The notes: a model not told the origin generated them from the letters alone. Positions 49,592-61,769 are shown, counted from the first letter of the stretch. The stretch: 64,000 nucleotides of DNA from Acidobacteriota bacterium (GCA_021792135.1 JAJYVF010000002.1:124001-188000); one strand, 5' to 3'. Translations and numbers: made by a program.

Positions 49592-50869
49592 TCAGAGGCC
49601 ATTGTGCCTTCCGTATTTCTGCGGGGCCGCGGCCACGCAGGTGGGCTGCCCGCTGCCAGGGTAGGGAGAGAGCTGGGAGGTGATGAGGCTTCCGTTGGCT
49701 GGGTTGAACACCATCCCTCCGACCATGTTTCCCGTGTAGTCCGCCGTGAAGAAGAACCGGCCCATATCGGGATCGATGATCATGCACAGCGGTCCGGACG
49801 AGCCGGAGTCGGTTGTCGTAATCGCCGTGGGTCTGCCCGAATTGAGCGAATAGCTGCTGATGGAGCCGTCGGCAAAATTGCTGATGTAGAGATACTCGGG
49901 CGACGGAGACGTGCCGTAGACAATGGCGTCCATGGGCATCGTTCCCGTGGGAACGGTGTCGGCCAGCGAGATCCCCCCGCCGGGCTGCACGGCGTACGAA
50001 TACACCTCATTGAGGTTGCTGTCGGTAACGTAGACCCAGCCGCTGGAGGTATCCGACACGATGCCGGTCGGCTGGGAGCCGCCTCCGGTCGGAAACGGGC
50101 TGCCGGCGACAGCGGAAAGACCGGTGACGTCTTGCGACGAGCTGCTCCCGGTCGATTGCACGGTGAACGCGGACACCGTGCCCGAGGCCGGACACTGCGC
50201 CGGAAGAATCGGAACCGTTCCCGTGACCGGCGGCGAACTGGTGACCACGATGGCGTTGGTATTGGTGACGTAGAGATGCCTGCCGTCAGGCGTAGCGGTC
50301 AGATTGCTGGGGAAGCACTGAACGGACCAGTAATCCGCCGCGCCCACGCTCAGGGCCGCGCCCATGTTGCCATTGCTGTCGATGGGATAAACGATGACCG
50401 CGCCCGGGCCAGGGTTGAGATCCGTAAACGAGGGCTGCCCCGGGGCAGCGGGCGCGTAGTAATCGAGGACGTAAAGAGCCGTTCCGGCAGAGTTCATCGC
50501 GAGCGCCACGGGCTCCGTGCCGGGAGTCGTGACGCTCTGGAGCGGGTAGAGCTTGCCATCGGTCCCGATCGCGAAATGGACAATGATGTTGTCGTCGTGA
50601 TTGGCAACATAAAGGTTCAGCCCATTGGGCGAGGTGACATCGTAGACGGGGTTGCGTCCACCCGACGGATACGGCGAGTCCGGCAGTTTGGACAACGCAC
50701 CCGACAGCGAGTCGACCTGATACACATCGATATTGCCCGGATCCCCCCTGTTGCTGGTGGCGTACAGGAAATCGACGGTATTGCTGGGACCGCAGGAAGC
50801 GATCAGGAGCGATGTGCCCGCGACCGTTGCTGCGGCCAGCAGCCGTTTGCCCAATTGCATGAACTTCAT
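49592..50869 (-). CDS. Beta-propeller (lactonase-fold) lipoprotein 2
   Basis: 425 residues from ATG 50869, chosen because MKFMQLGKRLLAAATVAGTS gives the same leader layout as both neighbours; other in-frame ATG/TTG codons lie up to 48 bases upstream. A lipobox-like LLIASC follows. Propeller blades include NLYVANHDDNIIVHFAIGTD and PEYLYISNFADGSISSYSL. It starts 20 bases after the stop of paralogue 1 and ends 87 bases before paralogue 3, so the three are likely one operon. Confidence 0.82.
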   Translation of the reverse strand: MKFMQLGKRLLAAATVAGTSLLIASCGPSNTVDFLYATSNRGDPGNIDVYQVDSLSGALSKLPDSPYPSGGRNPVYDVTSPNGLNLYVANHDDNIIVHFAIGTDGKLYPLQSVTTPGTEPVALAMNSAGTALYVLDYYAPAAPGQPSFTDLNPGPGAVIVYPIDSNGNMGAALSVGAADYWSVQCFPSNLTATPDGRHLYVTNTNAIVVTSSPPVTGTVPILPAQCPASGTVSAFTVQSTGSSSSQDVTGLSAVAGSPFPTGGGSQPTGIVSDTSSGWVYVTDSNLNEVYSYAVQPGGGISLADTVPTGTMPMDAIVYGTSPSPEYLYISNFADGSISSYSLNSGRPTAITTTDSGSSGPLCMIIDPDMGRFFFTADYTGNMVGGMVFNPANGSLITSQLSPYPGSGQPTCVAAAPQKYGRHNGL

Positions 50870-50889
50870 CTGCATCGTATCCGCGCGCA

Positions 50890-52212
50890 TCAATCCGTGT
50901 TGGAGCTGTAGAGACACCAGGTCGGAGTACCAACCGTGGGGAAGGTCGAACCCTTGCGGAGGTTGGTGAGAATACCCGATCGCGGGTCAATCAGACTGCC
51001 CACCACCGTGTTGCTGGCGGCGTCCGCCGTGTAGACGTACTGGTGGGAGGGATCCTCAAAGATACATACCGGATCCGAACCCGTAGGAAACGGCTGCCCA
51101 TTCAGAGGCCCCAGCACCCCGGAATTGGGAGTGATGTAGAAGGCCGAAATCAGAGCGTTCGGCTGGCCCAGCTGCGACGACTGGGTATTGACAATGTAGA
51201 GGAACTGGGAAGCGCTGTCGGTGGTGAGAGCATTCATGCCGGTGGTGGCGGCGAAATTGGGAACAGCGCCTCCGGCAACCGCCGAAAGCAGGCCGCTGTT
51301 CGCGCTCGATGCCGTAAAGGTGTAGATGGTATTGGTCCCGGCGTCGAGAACGTAAATGTAGTTGCCGCTCTGGCTCGCACCGATGACGCTGATATTGGTG
51401 GCTCCGGTGACAGGCTGAGAGCCCCCCGGCACCAGGATCAGCTGTCCGTCGGGATTCGCCTGGTAGGAATACACAACCTGGTGGTGACCGGTCGTCGGAT
51501 CGCTGCCTTCGGCGGTGTAGAGATAGCCCGAGCCCATGTGGAAGTCAATGGGACCGCAGCCCAGCGGGAAGTAGGTGAGCGGGGTCCCCTGGGAGTTCTG
51601 CTGCTGCTGGTTCAGGACCAGGAAGAGGCGTCCGGTGGCGTTGTCAATCGAGTAGACCGAAATGTCGCCGGCCGGGTAAAACATCCCGTTTCGGGGGTTG
51701 AGACAGGGATGCGAGGCCGTGGCCGTGGGCGATGCGGTAACGACGTTCACGCTGCTGCCCGGCTGGTACTGATCGAGCACATAAAGATAGGTACTGCTGG
51801 CGCTGAGGGCCAGCCGGACCGATCCCAGGCCCTGGCTGGGATAGGAAAGCTGGAAGGCCAGAGAGCCGTCGCCACCGATGGTGAAAACGGAGATGTTACC
51901 GCCGCTCCAGGTGATATTGCCCGCCGCGTCGGTGGTTGGTTTGCCCTGGTTCAGAACATAGATGTAACGGCCGCTGTTGAGCAATACGGCGCGGATCGGA
52001 TTGTATCCGCCCGAACTGTGGGGATTCCCTGGAACGAGGTAGAGCTTCCCGGTATCGCTGTCTTCTTTATACGAGGCGATCTGGTTGTACTCCGAACCGG
52101 TGACGAAGACGTACGCCTCGGTGTAACTGTAAACGCAGGACTGAGTTCCAAACGCGAGGACGAGGGACGCCACCAGGGCCAGAGAGATCCGCCCGAATTT
52201 ACTCAACTTCAT
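50890..52212 (-). CDS. Beta-propeller (lactonase-fold) lipoprotein 1
   Basis: 440 residues with signal MKLSKFGRISLALVASLVLA and a cysteine at FGTQSC, the probable lipid-attachment site. Blades repeat the pattern 'G-Y-I-Y-V-L-D/N ... I-Y/S-x-F/Y' (for example GNYIYVLDAGTNTIYTFTA and QFLYIVNTQSSQ). Several inserted Ser/Thr/Gln-rich loops distinguish it from its two neighbours, so the copies have diverged well. AAGGAAG lies at normal distance before the ATG. It is the first gene of the set of three. Confidence 0.84.
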   Translation of the reverse strand: MKLSKFGRISLALVASLVLAFGTQSCVYSYTEAYVFVTGSEYNQIASYKEDSDTGKLYLVPGNPHSSGGYNPIRAVLLNSGRYIYVLNQGKPTTDAAGNITWSGGNISVFTIGGDGSLAFQLSYPSQGLGSVRLALSASSTYLYVLDQYQPGSSVNVVTASPTATASHPCLNPRNGMFYPAGDISVYSIDNATGRLFLVLNQQQQNSQGTPLTYFPLGCGPIDFHMGSGYLYTAEGSDPTTGHHQVVYSYQANPDGQLILVPGGSQPVTGATNISVIGASQSGNYIYVLDAGTNTIYTFTASSANSGLLSAVAGGAVPNFAATTGMNALTTDSASQFLYIVNTQSSQLGQPNALISAFYITPNSGVLGPLNGQPFPTGSDPVCIFEDPSHQYVYTADAASNTVVGSLIDPRSGILTNLRKGSTFPTVGTPTWCLYSSNTD

Positions 52213-52347
52213 GCGCTTCCTTCATGCCTGGCCGCCTTTGGGGGACGGCAAGGACAGTCTGTGGGGTAATCCTGGACAATTGTAAATGGAAACTCCGGGT
52301 TGCGCTGCGGGCTCCGGCCCCCCGGAACCCGAGCAGGAGCCGAGTCT

Positions 52348-54423
52348 TCACCAGACCCGGCAGGCGTTTTCGGGCATCATCGGCTGGCCTTCTCGACACC
52401 CGAAGGCTTTGCCAAATTCATCGAAGTTGCGGACGACGCCATCGACGCGGAAGCGTCCGGGGGAATGCGGATCCACCTTAGCGGCCACGCGCTCGTGCTG
52501 GTCCGTGGCATTCTGGCACCAGATCTGGGCAAAGGAGATGAAGTAGCGCTGCGCTTCGGTGTAGCCGTCGATCTTTTCGTCGATGCTTTTGCCCTGCTGT
52601 GCGAGCGTCGCGAGCAGAGCCTGCCAGGCAATGCGGATCCCGCCGTTGTCGGCGGTGTTCTCCCCCAGCGTCAGTTTGCCGTTGAGGTGAACCCCGGGGA
52701 CGGGTTCGAAGCTGTCATACTCCTTCACTTCGCAGTCCGTCTTCTCCTCGAAGGCGGCGCGGTCGGCCGGGGTCCACCAGTTGCGGACATTGCCCTGCGC
52801 GTCGTACTTGCTGCCCTCATCGTCGAAGCCATGCGTCATTTCATGGCCGATCACCACACCGATTGCGCCGAAATTGACCGCGGGGTCCTTGCTGAAGTCA
52901 TAGAAGGGCGGCTGGAGGATGCCAGCCGGAAAATTGATGTCGTTCATGGGCGGCATGTAGTAGGCGTTCACCGTGGGCGGGGTCATCTCCCATTCCTTCT
53001 CGTCCACCGGCTTGCCCACCTTGCTGAGGTCATAATCGAACTCGAAGGCCGCGGCGTTGTGCAGGTCGGCGACGAAATCGGTCCGCGCGACTCTCAGTTT
53101 CGAGTAGTTCCGCCACTTCTCGGGATAGCCGATCTTCTGGCGGAAGGCGTCGAGCTTGGCTTCCGCCTGCTTCTTCGTCTCCTCGGTCATCCAGGGCAGC
53201 GACTGGATGTCCTCGGCGAGCGCCTTCTTCAGAGCAGCTACCATCTGTTCCGTGTTCTGTTTCGCCTGCGGCGGAAAGTTCTGCTTCACCCAGTCCTGGC
53301 CGACCGCTTCGCCGAGAGCGCGGTCGGTGGAGGCGGTGCAGCGCTTCCAGCGCGCGGTTTCCTCCGCCTGGCCCTGCAGGTCCTTCTGGAAGAAGCTGAA
53401 GCTGGCGTCCTCATACGGGCGCGAGAGCCAGGGAGCGACGCTGTCGATCACGTGGAACTTCAGATAGGCCTTCAGGGCGTCGAGATTCTGGCTGGCGATC
53501 AGGTCGTTCTCCGCACGGAAGAAATCAGGCTGGCCGACGTTCAGAGTGCTGACCTTTGGAGCGCGCACACCGGCAAAGAAGGCGGCCCAGTCGAAGTTCG
53601 GCTCCAGCTGGTCGAGGGCGGCGAGGGTCATGATGTGGTAGCGCCGGGCAGGGTCGCGGAGCTCGACGCGGGGCAGTGAGGCCCGGGCGAGGGCGGTCTC
53701 AATGTCAATTACCTCGCCGGCTTCGGTCCCGGCCTGCTCCCCGGAATCACCGGAGAGTTTGAGCACGGTTTCGATATAGTCCCGGTACTCCTGGCGGATC
53801 TGCCGCATGCGCGGACTGTCCTCGAGGTAGTAATCGCGATCGGGAAGCGTCAGTCCGCCCTGCGCGACAGCCTCAATCTGCTGGGTCGAGTCCTTCTGGT
53901 CCTGCTGTGAGCCAAAGCGAAGGAAGGAGTCGGCTCCGTTGCGGGCCATCAGCCATGCCACGACGCCCGCCAGCTCTTTCTTGTCCTGGATGGCCGCCAC
54001 GCGGTTCAGCTCGGGAAGGATGGGCTTGTCCCCCAGCTGGTCGGCCTGGTCGGAGTTCATGCAGGCGGCGAAGTAATCGCCGTACTTGCGCTGGAGCGGC
54101 GTAGCCGGCGAACCGGCAGCCTTTTTCAGGTCGACGTAGAGCAGGTACCGATTGCGCTCATTCAGCTCGTTGAAACGCCCCCAGATCGACTGATCGCCCG
54201 GAATGGGATTGTTCCTGCGCCAGTTGCCGCACGCGTACTGGTAGAAGTCGACGCAGGGATCCACCGAGCTGTCGATGGCCTGCAGGTCGAAGCTGTGCAG
54301 GGCTTTGGGCTCCACGGGCGTCTGCGCGGAAGTGGTATCGGAAGCTGCGATGGCCTGGGCAGAAAGAACCGGGACACCCACCAGCAGCGGCATGAGCATC
54401 CAGAAAGATCGAACGGCGGGCAT
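52348..54423 (-). CDS. M13 (neprilysin/PepO-like) secreted metallopeptidase
   Basis: 691 residues with a signal peptide (FWMLMPLLVGVPVLSAQAIA). The long N-terminal helical domain starts VDPCVDFYQYACGNWRRNNP, an M13 hallmark. The zinc site is HEMTH in VVIGHEMTHGFDDEGSKYD, the third ligand Glu is in LGENTADNGGI, and the chain ends in the characteristic CRVW. NAYYMPPMNDINFPAGILQP, which positions substrate, is intact. It should cut oligopeptides in the periplasm or outside the cell, and adds to the many secreted peptidases of this genome. Confidence 0.96.
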   Translation of the reverse strand: MPAVRSFWMLMPLLVGVPVLSAQAIAASDTTSAQTPVEPKALHSFDLQAIDSSVDPCVDFYQYACGNWRRNNPIPGDQSIWGRFNELNERNRYLLYVDLKKAAGSPATPLQRKYGDYFAACMNSDQADQLGDKPILPELNRVAAIQDKKELAGVVAWLMARNGADSFLRFGSQQDQKDSTQQIEAVAQGGLTLPDRDYYLEDSPRMRQIRQEYRDYIETVLKLSGDSGEQAGTEAGEVIDIETALARASLPRVELRDPARRYHIMTLAALDQLEPNFDWAAFFAGVRAPKVSTLNVGQPDFFRAENDLIASQNLDALKAYLKFHVIDSVAPWLSRPYEDASFSFFQKDLQGQAEETARWKRCTASTDRALGEAVGQDWVKQNFPPQAKQNTEQMVAALKKALAEDIQSLPWMTEETKKQAEAKLDAFRQKIGYPEKWRNYSKLRVARTDFVADLHNAAAFEFDYDLSKVGKPVDEKEWEMTPPTVNAYYMPPMNDINFPAGILQPPFYDFSKDPAVNFGAIGVVIGHEMTHGFDDEGSKYDAQGNVRNWWTPADRAAFEEKTDCEVKEYDSFEPVPGVHLNGKLTLGENTADNGGIRIAWQALLATLAQQGKSIDEKIDGYTEAQRYFISFAQIWCQNATDQHERVAAKVDPHSPGRFRVDGVVRNFDEFGKAFGCREGQPMMPENACRVW

Positions 54424-54555
54424 GGTACTCCTCAGCGACAGCCGGGTCGCGACAAACTGGCAACTGAGACCTGAAATCTTCGCTGTATGTTGAAAACCAT
54501 ACCACGCCAGGAAGAGGAAAACGAAGAGCGAAACGACAGCAGGCGAACGCCCCCC

Positions 54556-55632
54556 TCAGAAGATCTTCAGGCGGATGGTGAGGTATTTCCTCGGATTCTC
54601 GCGGATGGCGGTGACCAGTTGATTACTGTTCCGCATGATCTCGTCGGCGTGGTCATAGAGATTGCGGTTGGTCATCAGCTGGCCGATGGTGCCCTCGCCA
54701 TTGTCGATGCGGGTGAGCAGAGAGTCGAGCCGGGTGATGGAATCGCTGAGCCTGGCCGCCGTCTTCGGATCTTTGGTGAGCATGCCGAGACTGCCTTGAC
54801 CGGAGTTGACGGTGGCAAGGATGTCATTCAGCTTTTGCGTGGACTGCTTCAGATTGTTGTAGAGGGAGTCATCCCTCAGCAGCTTGCCGATCGAGCCCTT
54901 GCCCGCATTGATATCGGTGGCCATGAGCTCCAGTTTGCCGACCACGTTGTTGGCGCGGTTGTAGAGGGTATCGTCGTTGACCAGTTTGCCGATCGAGCCC
55001 TTGCCGTTGCTGATGGAGTCAACAAGGGCCTGGAGCTGATTGAGGGTCGTCACGGCCTTGTTATAAAGGACAGGATCGTTAATCAGCTTGCCGATCGACC
55101 CCCGGTTGCTGTTCAGGGAGTCGGCAATGCTGTTCACCTTGCCAAGGATGACGTTCAGCTGCTGGACGGTGCTTTGGCTGGCGCGGATGACATCCTGCAG
55201 ATCGGGCGTTTCCGTGGTGGGCAGGACGGTGCCATTCTGAACGGGAGGACCCGTAGCCTGGGTGCTGTTGATGTCGACCACGGTATCGCCGAGAACCCCA
55301 ACGGTCTCCAGGCTGCTTTTCGAGTCGGTATGAATGTAGTTGTTATAGCTCCGGTTCACCTTCATGATGACTTCGACCGGAGTCAGCTTCTTCTCCGGAG
55401 CAATCTTGATGGCCGTGACGTTGCCGACCGTGTAGCCCTCCAGGTTGACTGGAGCGCCAATTTTCAGACCGGCGGAATTCTCGAAATAAGAGACGAGGGT
55501 GAGGCGGCCCGACCAGAAACCGCCTGTGGAGCCAGACATGAGGAAGATCAGGGCGGCGAGCGCTGAAAGCGCAACAATGACCAGAACACCCACCTTGAGT
55601 TGTGACCATCGGACTTCCTGCTGACCAGGCAC
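54556..55632 (-). CDS. MCE/MlaD-family protein with 34-residue repeats
   Basis: A 358-residue protein, start GTG 55632 after AAGGGG. One N-terminal membrane helix (VGVLVIVALSALAALIFLM) precedes a single MCE domain (about 40-120: FENSAGLKIGAPVNLEGYTV). After that come five tandem units of exactly 34 residues, each beginning GSIGKL-x-x-D-x-x-LYN (from about residue 177: GSIGKLINDPVLYN, GSIGKLVNDDTLYN, GSIGKLLRDDSLYN, GSLGMLTKDPKTAA, GTIGQLMTNRNLYD). MCE proteins form hexameric rings or tubes carrying lipid between membranes; the repeats could build a periplasm-spanning needle. No MlaE/MlaF genes are adjacent. Confidence 0.88.
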   Translation of the reverse strand: MPGQQEVRWSQLKVGVLVIVALSALAALIFLMSGSTGGFWSGRLTLVSYFENSAGLKIGAPVNLEGYTVGNVTAIKIAPEKKLTPVEVIMKVNRSYNNYIHTDSKSSLETVGVLGDTVVDINSTQATGPPVQNGTVLPTTETPDLQDVIRASQSTVQQLNVILGKVNSIADSLNSNRGSIGKLINDPVLYNKAVTTLNQLQALVDSISNGKGSIGKLVNDDTLYNRANNVVGKLELMATDINAGKGSIGKLLRDDSLYNNLKQSTQKLNDILATVNSGQGSLGMLTKDPKTAARLSDSITRLDSLLTRIDNGEGTIGQLMTNRNLYDHADEIMRNSNQLVTAIRENPRKYLTIRLKIF

Positions 55633-55899
55633 GCATTCCCCTTATCGCGCGTTCATCCTCGCCCGGGCTTCGCGGAATGACCGATGTGGGCCTTCCATTC
55701 AGCGGCCGCACCGAAATCCGACTGCATCCTGCCCCGGAAAAACAAAGCGCCGAAGTAAAGAAGCAAACAAGAGTCGCTGCGCAGAGGATACCACCCCCGC
55801 GGAGGCTCAGTGGCTTCGATGAGGGGGGCGGGATGTTCGTTGCAGAGATGTAATTCTGCAGCGGTTTATCGGACAGAGCCGAGTCCGCCGGGAATGGGC

Positions 55900-57024
55900 C
55901 TACCGGCCGGAGACGGATCGGAGTTTGGCGGGCTGCGCGGCGATGGAATAGCGCTTGGTTTCGCCGGTGCGTGGGTTGAAGACCGAGAAGGTTCCGTTGC
56001 GCTCAACCGTAAGCTCCAGCCCGTTGCCGGCGTCGGGGCCCTGCAGGTTGGCGATGTACTCGGCGGGCGTATTCTCCGGACCCGCTTCTTCGGAGTAGTG
56101 GAGCTGCCAGAGCGCTGCCAGACCGGGGATATGACGGATCGTGGCAATGGTGGGCTTCGATCCGCCTTTGGTCGCGCCGTTATCCATGACCGCGACCAGC
56201 GGGTCGATGGCGTCAACGAGAGCGGGGCTGGAACTCTGGTACCAGCCGTGGTGAGAGACGATCAGCACGTCCACGTGACCGATCCGGTTGACCGGACACA
56301 TCATGTCCATTTCCCTGTCCCAGGTGAGGTCGCCGAGGTCGAGGATGCGCAGCCTGCCCCAGTCGATGAGAACGCCAACCGAGCGGGCGTTCTCGGTCTG
56401 GTCGGGCGGGCGGGTCTCGGAGACCTTGCAGTAAGGATCAGGCTCCCCGGCGCCGGGGAGGGGGTGGCTGATGAAGTTGCCGTCCGCGGTCAGGACATGG
56501 ATCGAGAGGCCCGGGACGGGCAGCATCTGACCGGGGTGGGCAACGATGTGGCGGTAGTGCCCCGACGCCAGGACCTTCTGATAGGCCTCATACGCCGCTT
56601 CGGTCGAGCGATCCGTGGTCTGACGGTTGGGACCATGGTCGATGAAGGTGCCGACGGGAATGCGCGCCACGAGCTGGGGAACGCCCCCGGTGTGGTCGAC
56701 GTGGTAATGGGTGAGGAGGACGTCGTCGATGCGCGTGAGGCCCGCGCTCTTCGCGGCGGCAACGATGCGGCTGGCGTCCCGGTCCTGGTGATCGGGCCAG
56801 CCGGTGTCGATGAGGAGAGAGTGATGGCTGGGGGTGACGAAAAGGGTGGACTGGCCGCCCTCGACATCGATGACGTAGATCCGGAGGTCCCCCTGCGGAT
56901 TCTGCGCCGCCTGGCAGATGCCGGCGAGGCACAACCACCCCACCAGAGAGAACGCGGCCTGAGAGAGGAGACGACGGGTGGAAGCCGCGACCGCGGCCTT
57001 GCCGAGAATGCGGGAGAAGCTCAT
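55900..57024 (-). CDS. MBL-fold metallo-hydrolase, exported
   Basis: 374 residues with a long signal-like N-terminus (LLSQAAFSLVGWLCLAGICQAA). The metallo-beta-lactamase motif THYHVDHTGG is intact, as are the preceding LLIDTGWPDHQDRDASRI, the GDLTWDRE aspartate and VLIVSHHGWYQSSS. It resembles the ComEC-type MBL domain standing alone, as in secreted phosphodiesterase- or lactonase-like hydrolases. The substrate is unknown. Its ATG overlaps the stop of the frameshifted gene upstream, so the two were once coupled. Confidence 0.85.
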   Translation of the reverse strand: MSFSRILGKAAVAASTRRLLSQAAFSLVGWLCLAGICQAAQNPQGDLRIYVIDVEGGQSTLFVTPSHHSLLIDTGWPDHQDRDASRIVAAAKSAGLTRIDDVLLTHYHVDHTGGVPQLVARIPVGTFIDHGPNRQTTDRSTEAAYEAYQKVLASGHYRHIVAHPGQMLPVPGLSIHVLTADGNFISHPLPGAGEPDPYCKVSETRPPDQTENARSVGVLIDWGRLRILDLGDLTWDREMDMMCPVNRIGHVDVLIVSHHGWYQSSSPALVDAIDPLVAVMDNGATKGGSKPTIATIRHIPGLAALWQLHYSEEAGPENTPAEYIANLQGPDAGNGLELTVERNGTFSVFNPRTGETKRYSIAAQPAKLRSVSGR

Positions 57025-57363
57025 GGCTCTGCGCTCCGTGTGCTGGTGAATTGTGAATCCCAGGGCGGCGGCGATGACGCCGGTCCAAAGGCCATGCCCT
57101 TATACCAGTATCCGCGCTGGCGGGTGTGCAGGGTCATGGAAGCGGCAACCAGCCCGATTTCGAGCAGCGCTTCCCCCAGGGTCAAAGCGGTCGGCCCGGC
57201 GCTGGCCTGGGCCTGGTCGAGCACAGCGTGGGGGGGAACGGTGGCCCAGGACGGCAACGATGGCGGCCAGGCCGCCGAGGGTAAAGCTCACTGGGCGCAC
57301 GCTGGGATCGCAGGCGGCGCACTCGTGCTCTTCCCGGAGTTCCTGGCTTCGCTGGCCTTCCAT
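57021..57363 (-). pseudogene. Frameshifted small membrane protein gene (DUF4337-like)
   Basis: From ATG 57363 the frame reads MEGQRSQELREEHECAACDP, then VSFTLGGLAAIVAVLGHRSP, and loses sense at a run of seven G (57230-57236, C7 in the mRNA). Removing one base joins it to HAVLDQAQASAGPTALTLGE, ALLEIGLVAASMTLHTRQRG and YWYKG, ending at 57021 in an ATGA overlap with the hydrolase. Two hydrophobic helices around a short middle resemble a shortened DUF4337 protein. It is either a true frameshift, a phase-variable run or a sequencing slip. Confidence 0.5.
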
Positions 57364-57736
57364 GGATTCTGTATTTACCTCTGTCGTGAACAGAAGGGCC
57401 AGCCGGAGGACGACGCTGCCGGGCGGAAACAGGTGGTGCGATCCGCCCATCCCGCGCAGGATCCATTGGCAGGCAGGGATGAATTCCGCACATGGTTCCT
57501 GCGTCGGTGATACGAAGGAGTTAGCCAGGCGCAAGCTGTGCGAACTAATCCGGATGGCGCGGATGGGTCATTCCTCTGGGCGAGTTCCCTATCCAAAGAG
57601 ATTAGCTAACGGTGTATAGCAGGAGCGACTAATCCACGTGGGCAATTGGTGAGCAGACAGGAACGATCCAGAATTGCGATTAAGCGCGCTGTCAACTGTC
57701 CCCCGCAGCGACCAGACGCTCAGGAGGATACACCCA
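57364..57736. other. Intergenic stretch before the secreted Cys-rich protein
   Basis: About 370 bases. Short AT-rich motifs GTTAGC/TTAGCTAAC occur at 57518-57612, and ACTAATCC occurs twice (57543, 57629). No protein-like frame was found. The region should hold the promoter of the gene at 57737, but no clear -35/-10 pair stands out. Confidence 0.35.
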
Positions 57737-58336
57737 ATGAAAGTAACCACTTTGAAGTCCCTCCTTGTAATCGCTGCCTTCGCACTCGCTGCTGGCGCTG
57801 CCTCGGCCCAGACAGACGTTTACAAGCTGAACTATTTCGCTAACAATGCATCGCCCGCCCCGGATGCGACTGTCCGGATTGACAATCCTGGTTATACATA
57901 TGGAAATCTGTGCGCGATGGTCTATGTGTTCGACCAGGATCAGCAGATGACAGAGTGCTGCGGATGCGTCGAGACCCATAACGGTCTGCGCACCATCTCA
58001 GTTCGGAAGAACCTGACCAGCAACCCGCTGACCGGCGTCATCTCCAAAGCCGGAATGGTCAAGATCGTCTCGGCGGCGGTGAACAACTCGCCGTGCGACC
58101 CGACCTCAAACGTGAAGCCGACCATGAACCTGCGTGCGTGGGCGACCCACATCCAGAACCCGGTGAAGGCAGTGGTGGATACCACGGTGAGCACAGGCTC
58201 GTATCCAATCACCGAAACCGAGTTCTCTGACTCGACGCTGGGCGCCACCGAGCTGGCCAACCTGCAGGCACAGTGCGCGTTCGTCGGCATTCTGGGAAGC
58301 GGCCGCGGCCTTTGCACCTGCGGTACTGGTGACTGA
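57737..58336 (+). CDS. Secreted Cys-rich protein of unknown function
   Basis: 199 residues from ATG 57737, with a perfect AGGAGG nine bases upstream. The signal peptide is MKVTTLKSLLVIAAFALAAG...ASA. The mature part has eight cysteines (NLCAMV, TECCGCVE, SPCDPT, QAQCAFVG, GLCTCGTGD), beta-rich composition and many Asn/Thr, as in a disulfide-stabilised extracellular domain. I do not recognise a family. The strong ribosome site and the near-ideal terminator suggest high expression as a single-gene unit. Confidence 0.8.
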   Translation: MKVTTLKSLLVIAAFALAAGAASAQTDVYKLNYFANNASPAPDATVRIDNPGYTYGNLCAMVYVFDQDQQMTECCGCVETHNGLRTISVRKNLTSNPLTGVISKAGMVKIVSAAVNNSPCDPTSNVKPTMNLRAWATHIQNPVKAVVDTTVSTGSYPITETEFSDSTLGATELANLQAQCAFVGILGSGRGLCTCGTGD

Positions 58337-58370
58337 GGGGTTGTTCTTCGTATCGAGAATGCAGTACGTT

Positions 58371-58405
58371 GACGCGCCGGGTGTTCCCCGGCGCGTCTCT
58401 TTTTG
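58371..58405 (+). terminator. Intrinsic terminator of the secreted Cys-rich protein gene
   Basis: GACGCGCCGGG (58371-58381) pairs perfectly with CCCGGCGCGTC (58387-58397) over TGTTC, followed by TCTTTTTG. It is one of the two best terminators in the window. Confidence 0.92.
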
Positions 58406-58553
58406 CGCGGGAGAGGATCACCAGCCTTCCCCGGATCGCCGATTCCCGGGCGCGGAGGGCAGGCTGCAAGTCACGGAATAATTGGGATGCTGGCCGCGGT
58501 TTGAGGCCGCATTCGCACGGTTTTGGGCGCCGGGAACCAGCGCGCCCGCGTGG

Positions 58554-61325
<2,772 letters not shown>

Positions 61326-61444
61326 GCGATGTTCCTGCTGCAGGTGTCAAGCCAGGATCCCCTCATCTTCGTTTCCCCTTCGCTCTGACAGCAGCTCGCT
61401 GTGGGCTGCGTCTTGCGGGGGCAGGGTCTCTTTCCCGGAAGAGC

Positions 61445-61477
61445 AAAAAGGGGGAGCAGATTAGCCCTCTGCCCCCC
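61445..61477 (-). terminator. Terminator for the MarR-GNAT gene (minus strand)
   Basis: GGGGG-A-GCAGA (61450-61460) pairs with TCTGC-CCCCC (61468-61477), with one bulged A and a seven-base loop. On the minus strand the hairpin is followed directly by TTTTT (61449-61445). It can also slow transcripts coming from gyrB. Confidence 0.65.
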
Positions 61478-61769
61478 TCTGAAAGTATGTAAAAGTTGCT
61501 AACTGCAACCTGAATAATGCGGAGAAAAACCATACTTCTATCTGCAACGCCCTCCTGTTTCAATGAGTTGTAAAAGTTGTCACCCATTTTATTCCGAGTT
61601 CGAGTAGACTTTTCAGCATTTCCCTCCCCGCCAATGACATACAAACGCACCTCCCTACGGCTCGCCAGGAACGGGCGGAGCGCCGAACCACGCTTCCAGA
61701 ACAATGGCGGCTGGAAATGCGCATTGGCGATGGGGCGCAAATTGAGATTCCCCGAGAACCGGAGGATGG

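Noticed and set aside
48257-50911. Plus-strand frames of 390-450 codons opposite the propeller lipoproteins
   Set aside because: Gly/Arg/Val-rich mirror translations without start signals. The minus-strand frames have signal peptides, lipoboxes and clear propeller repeats.
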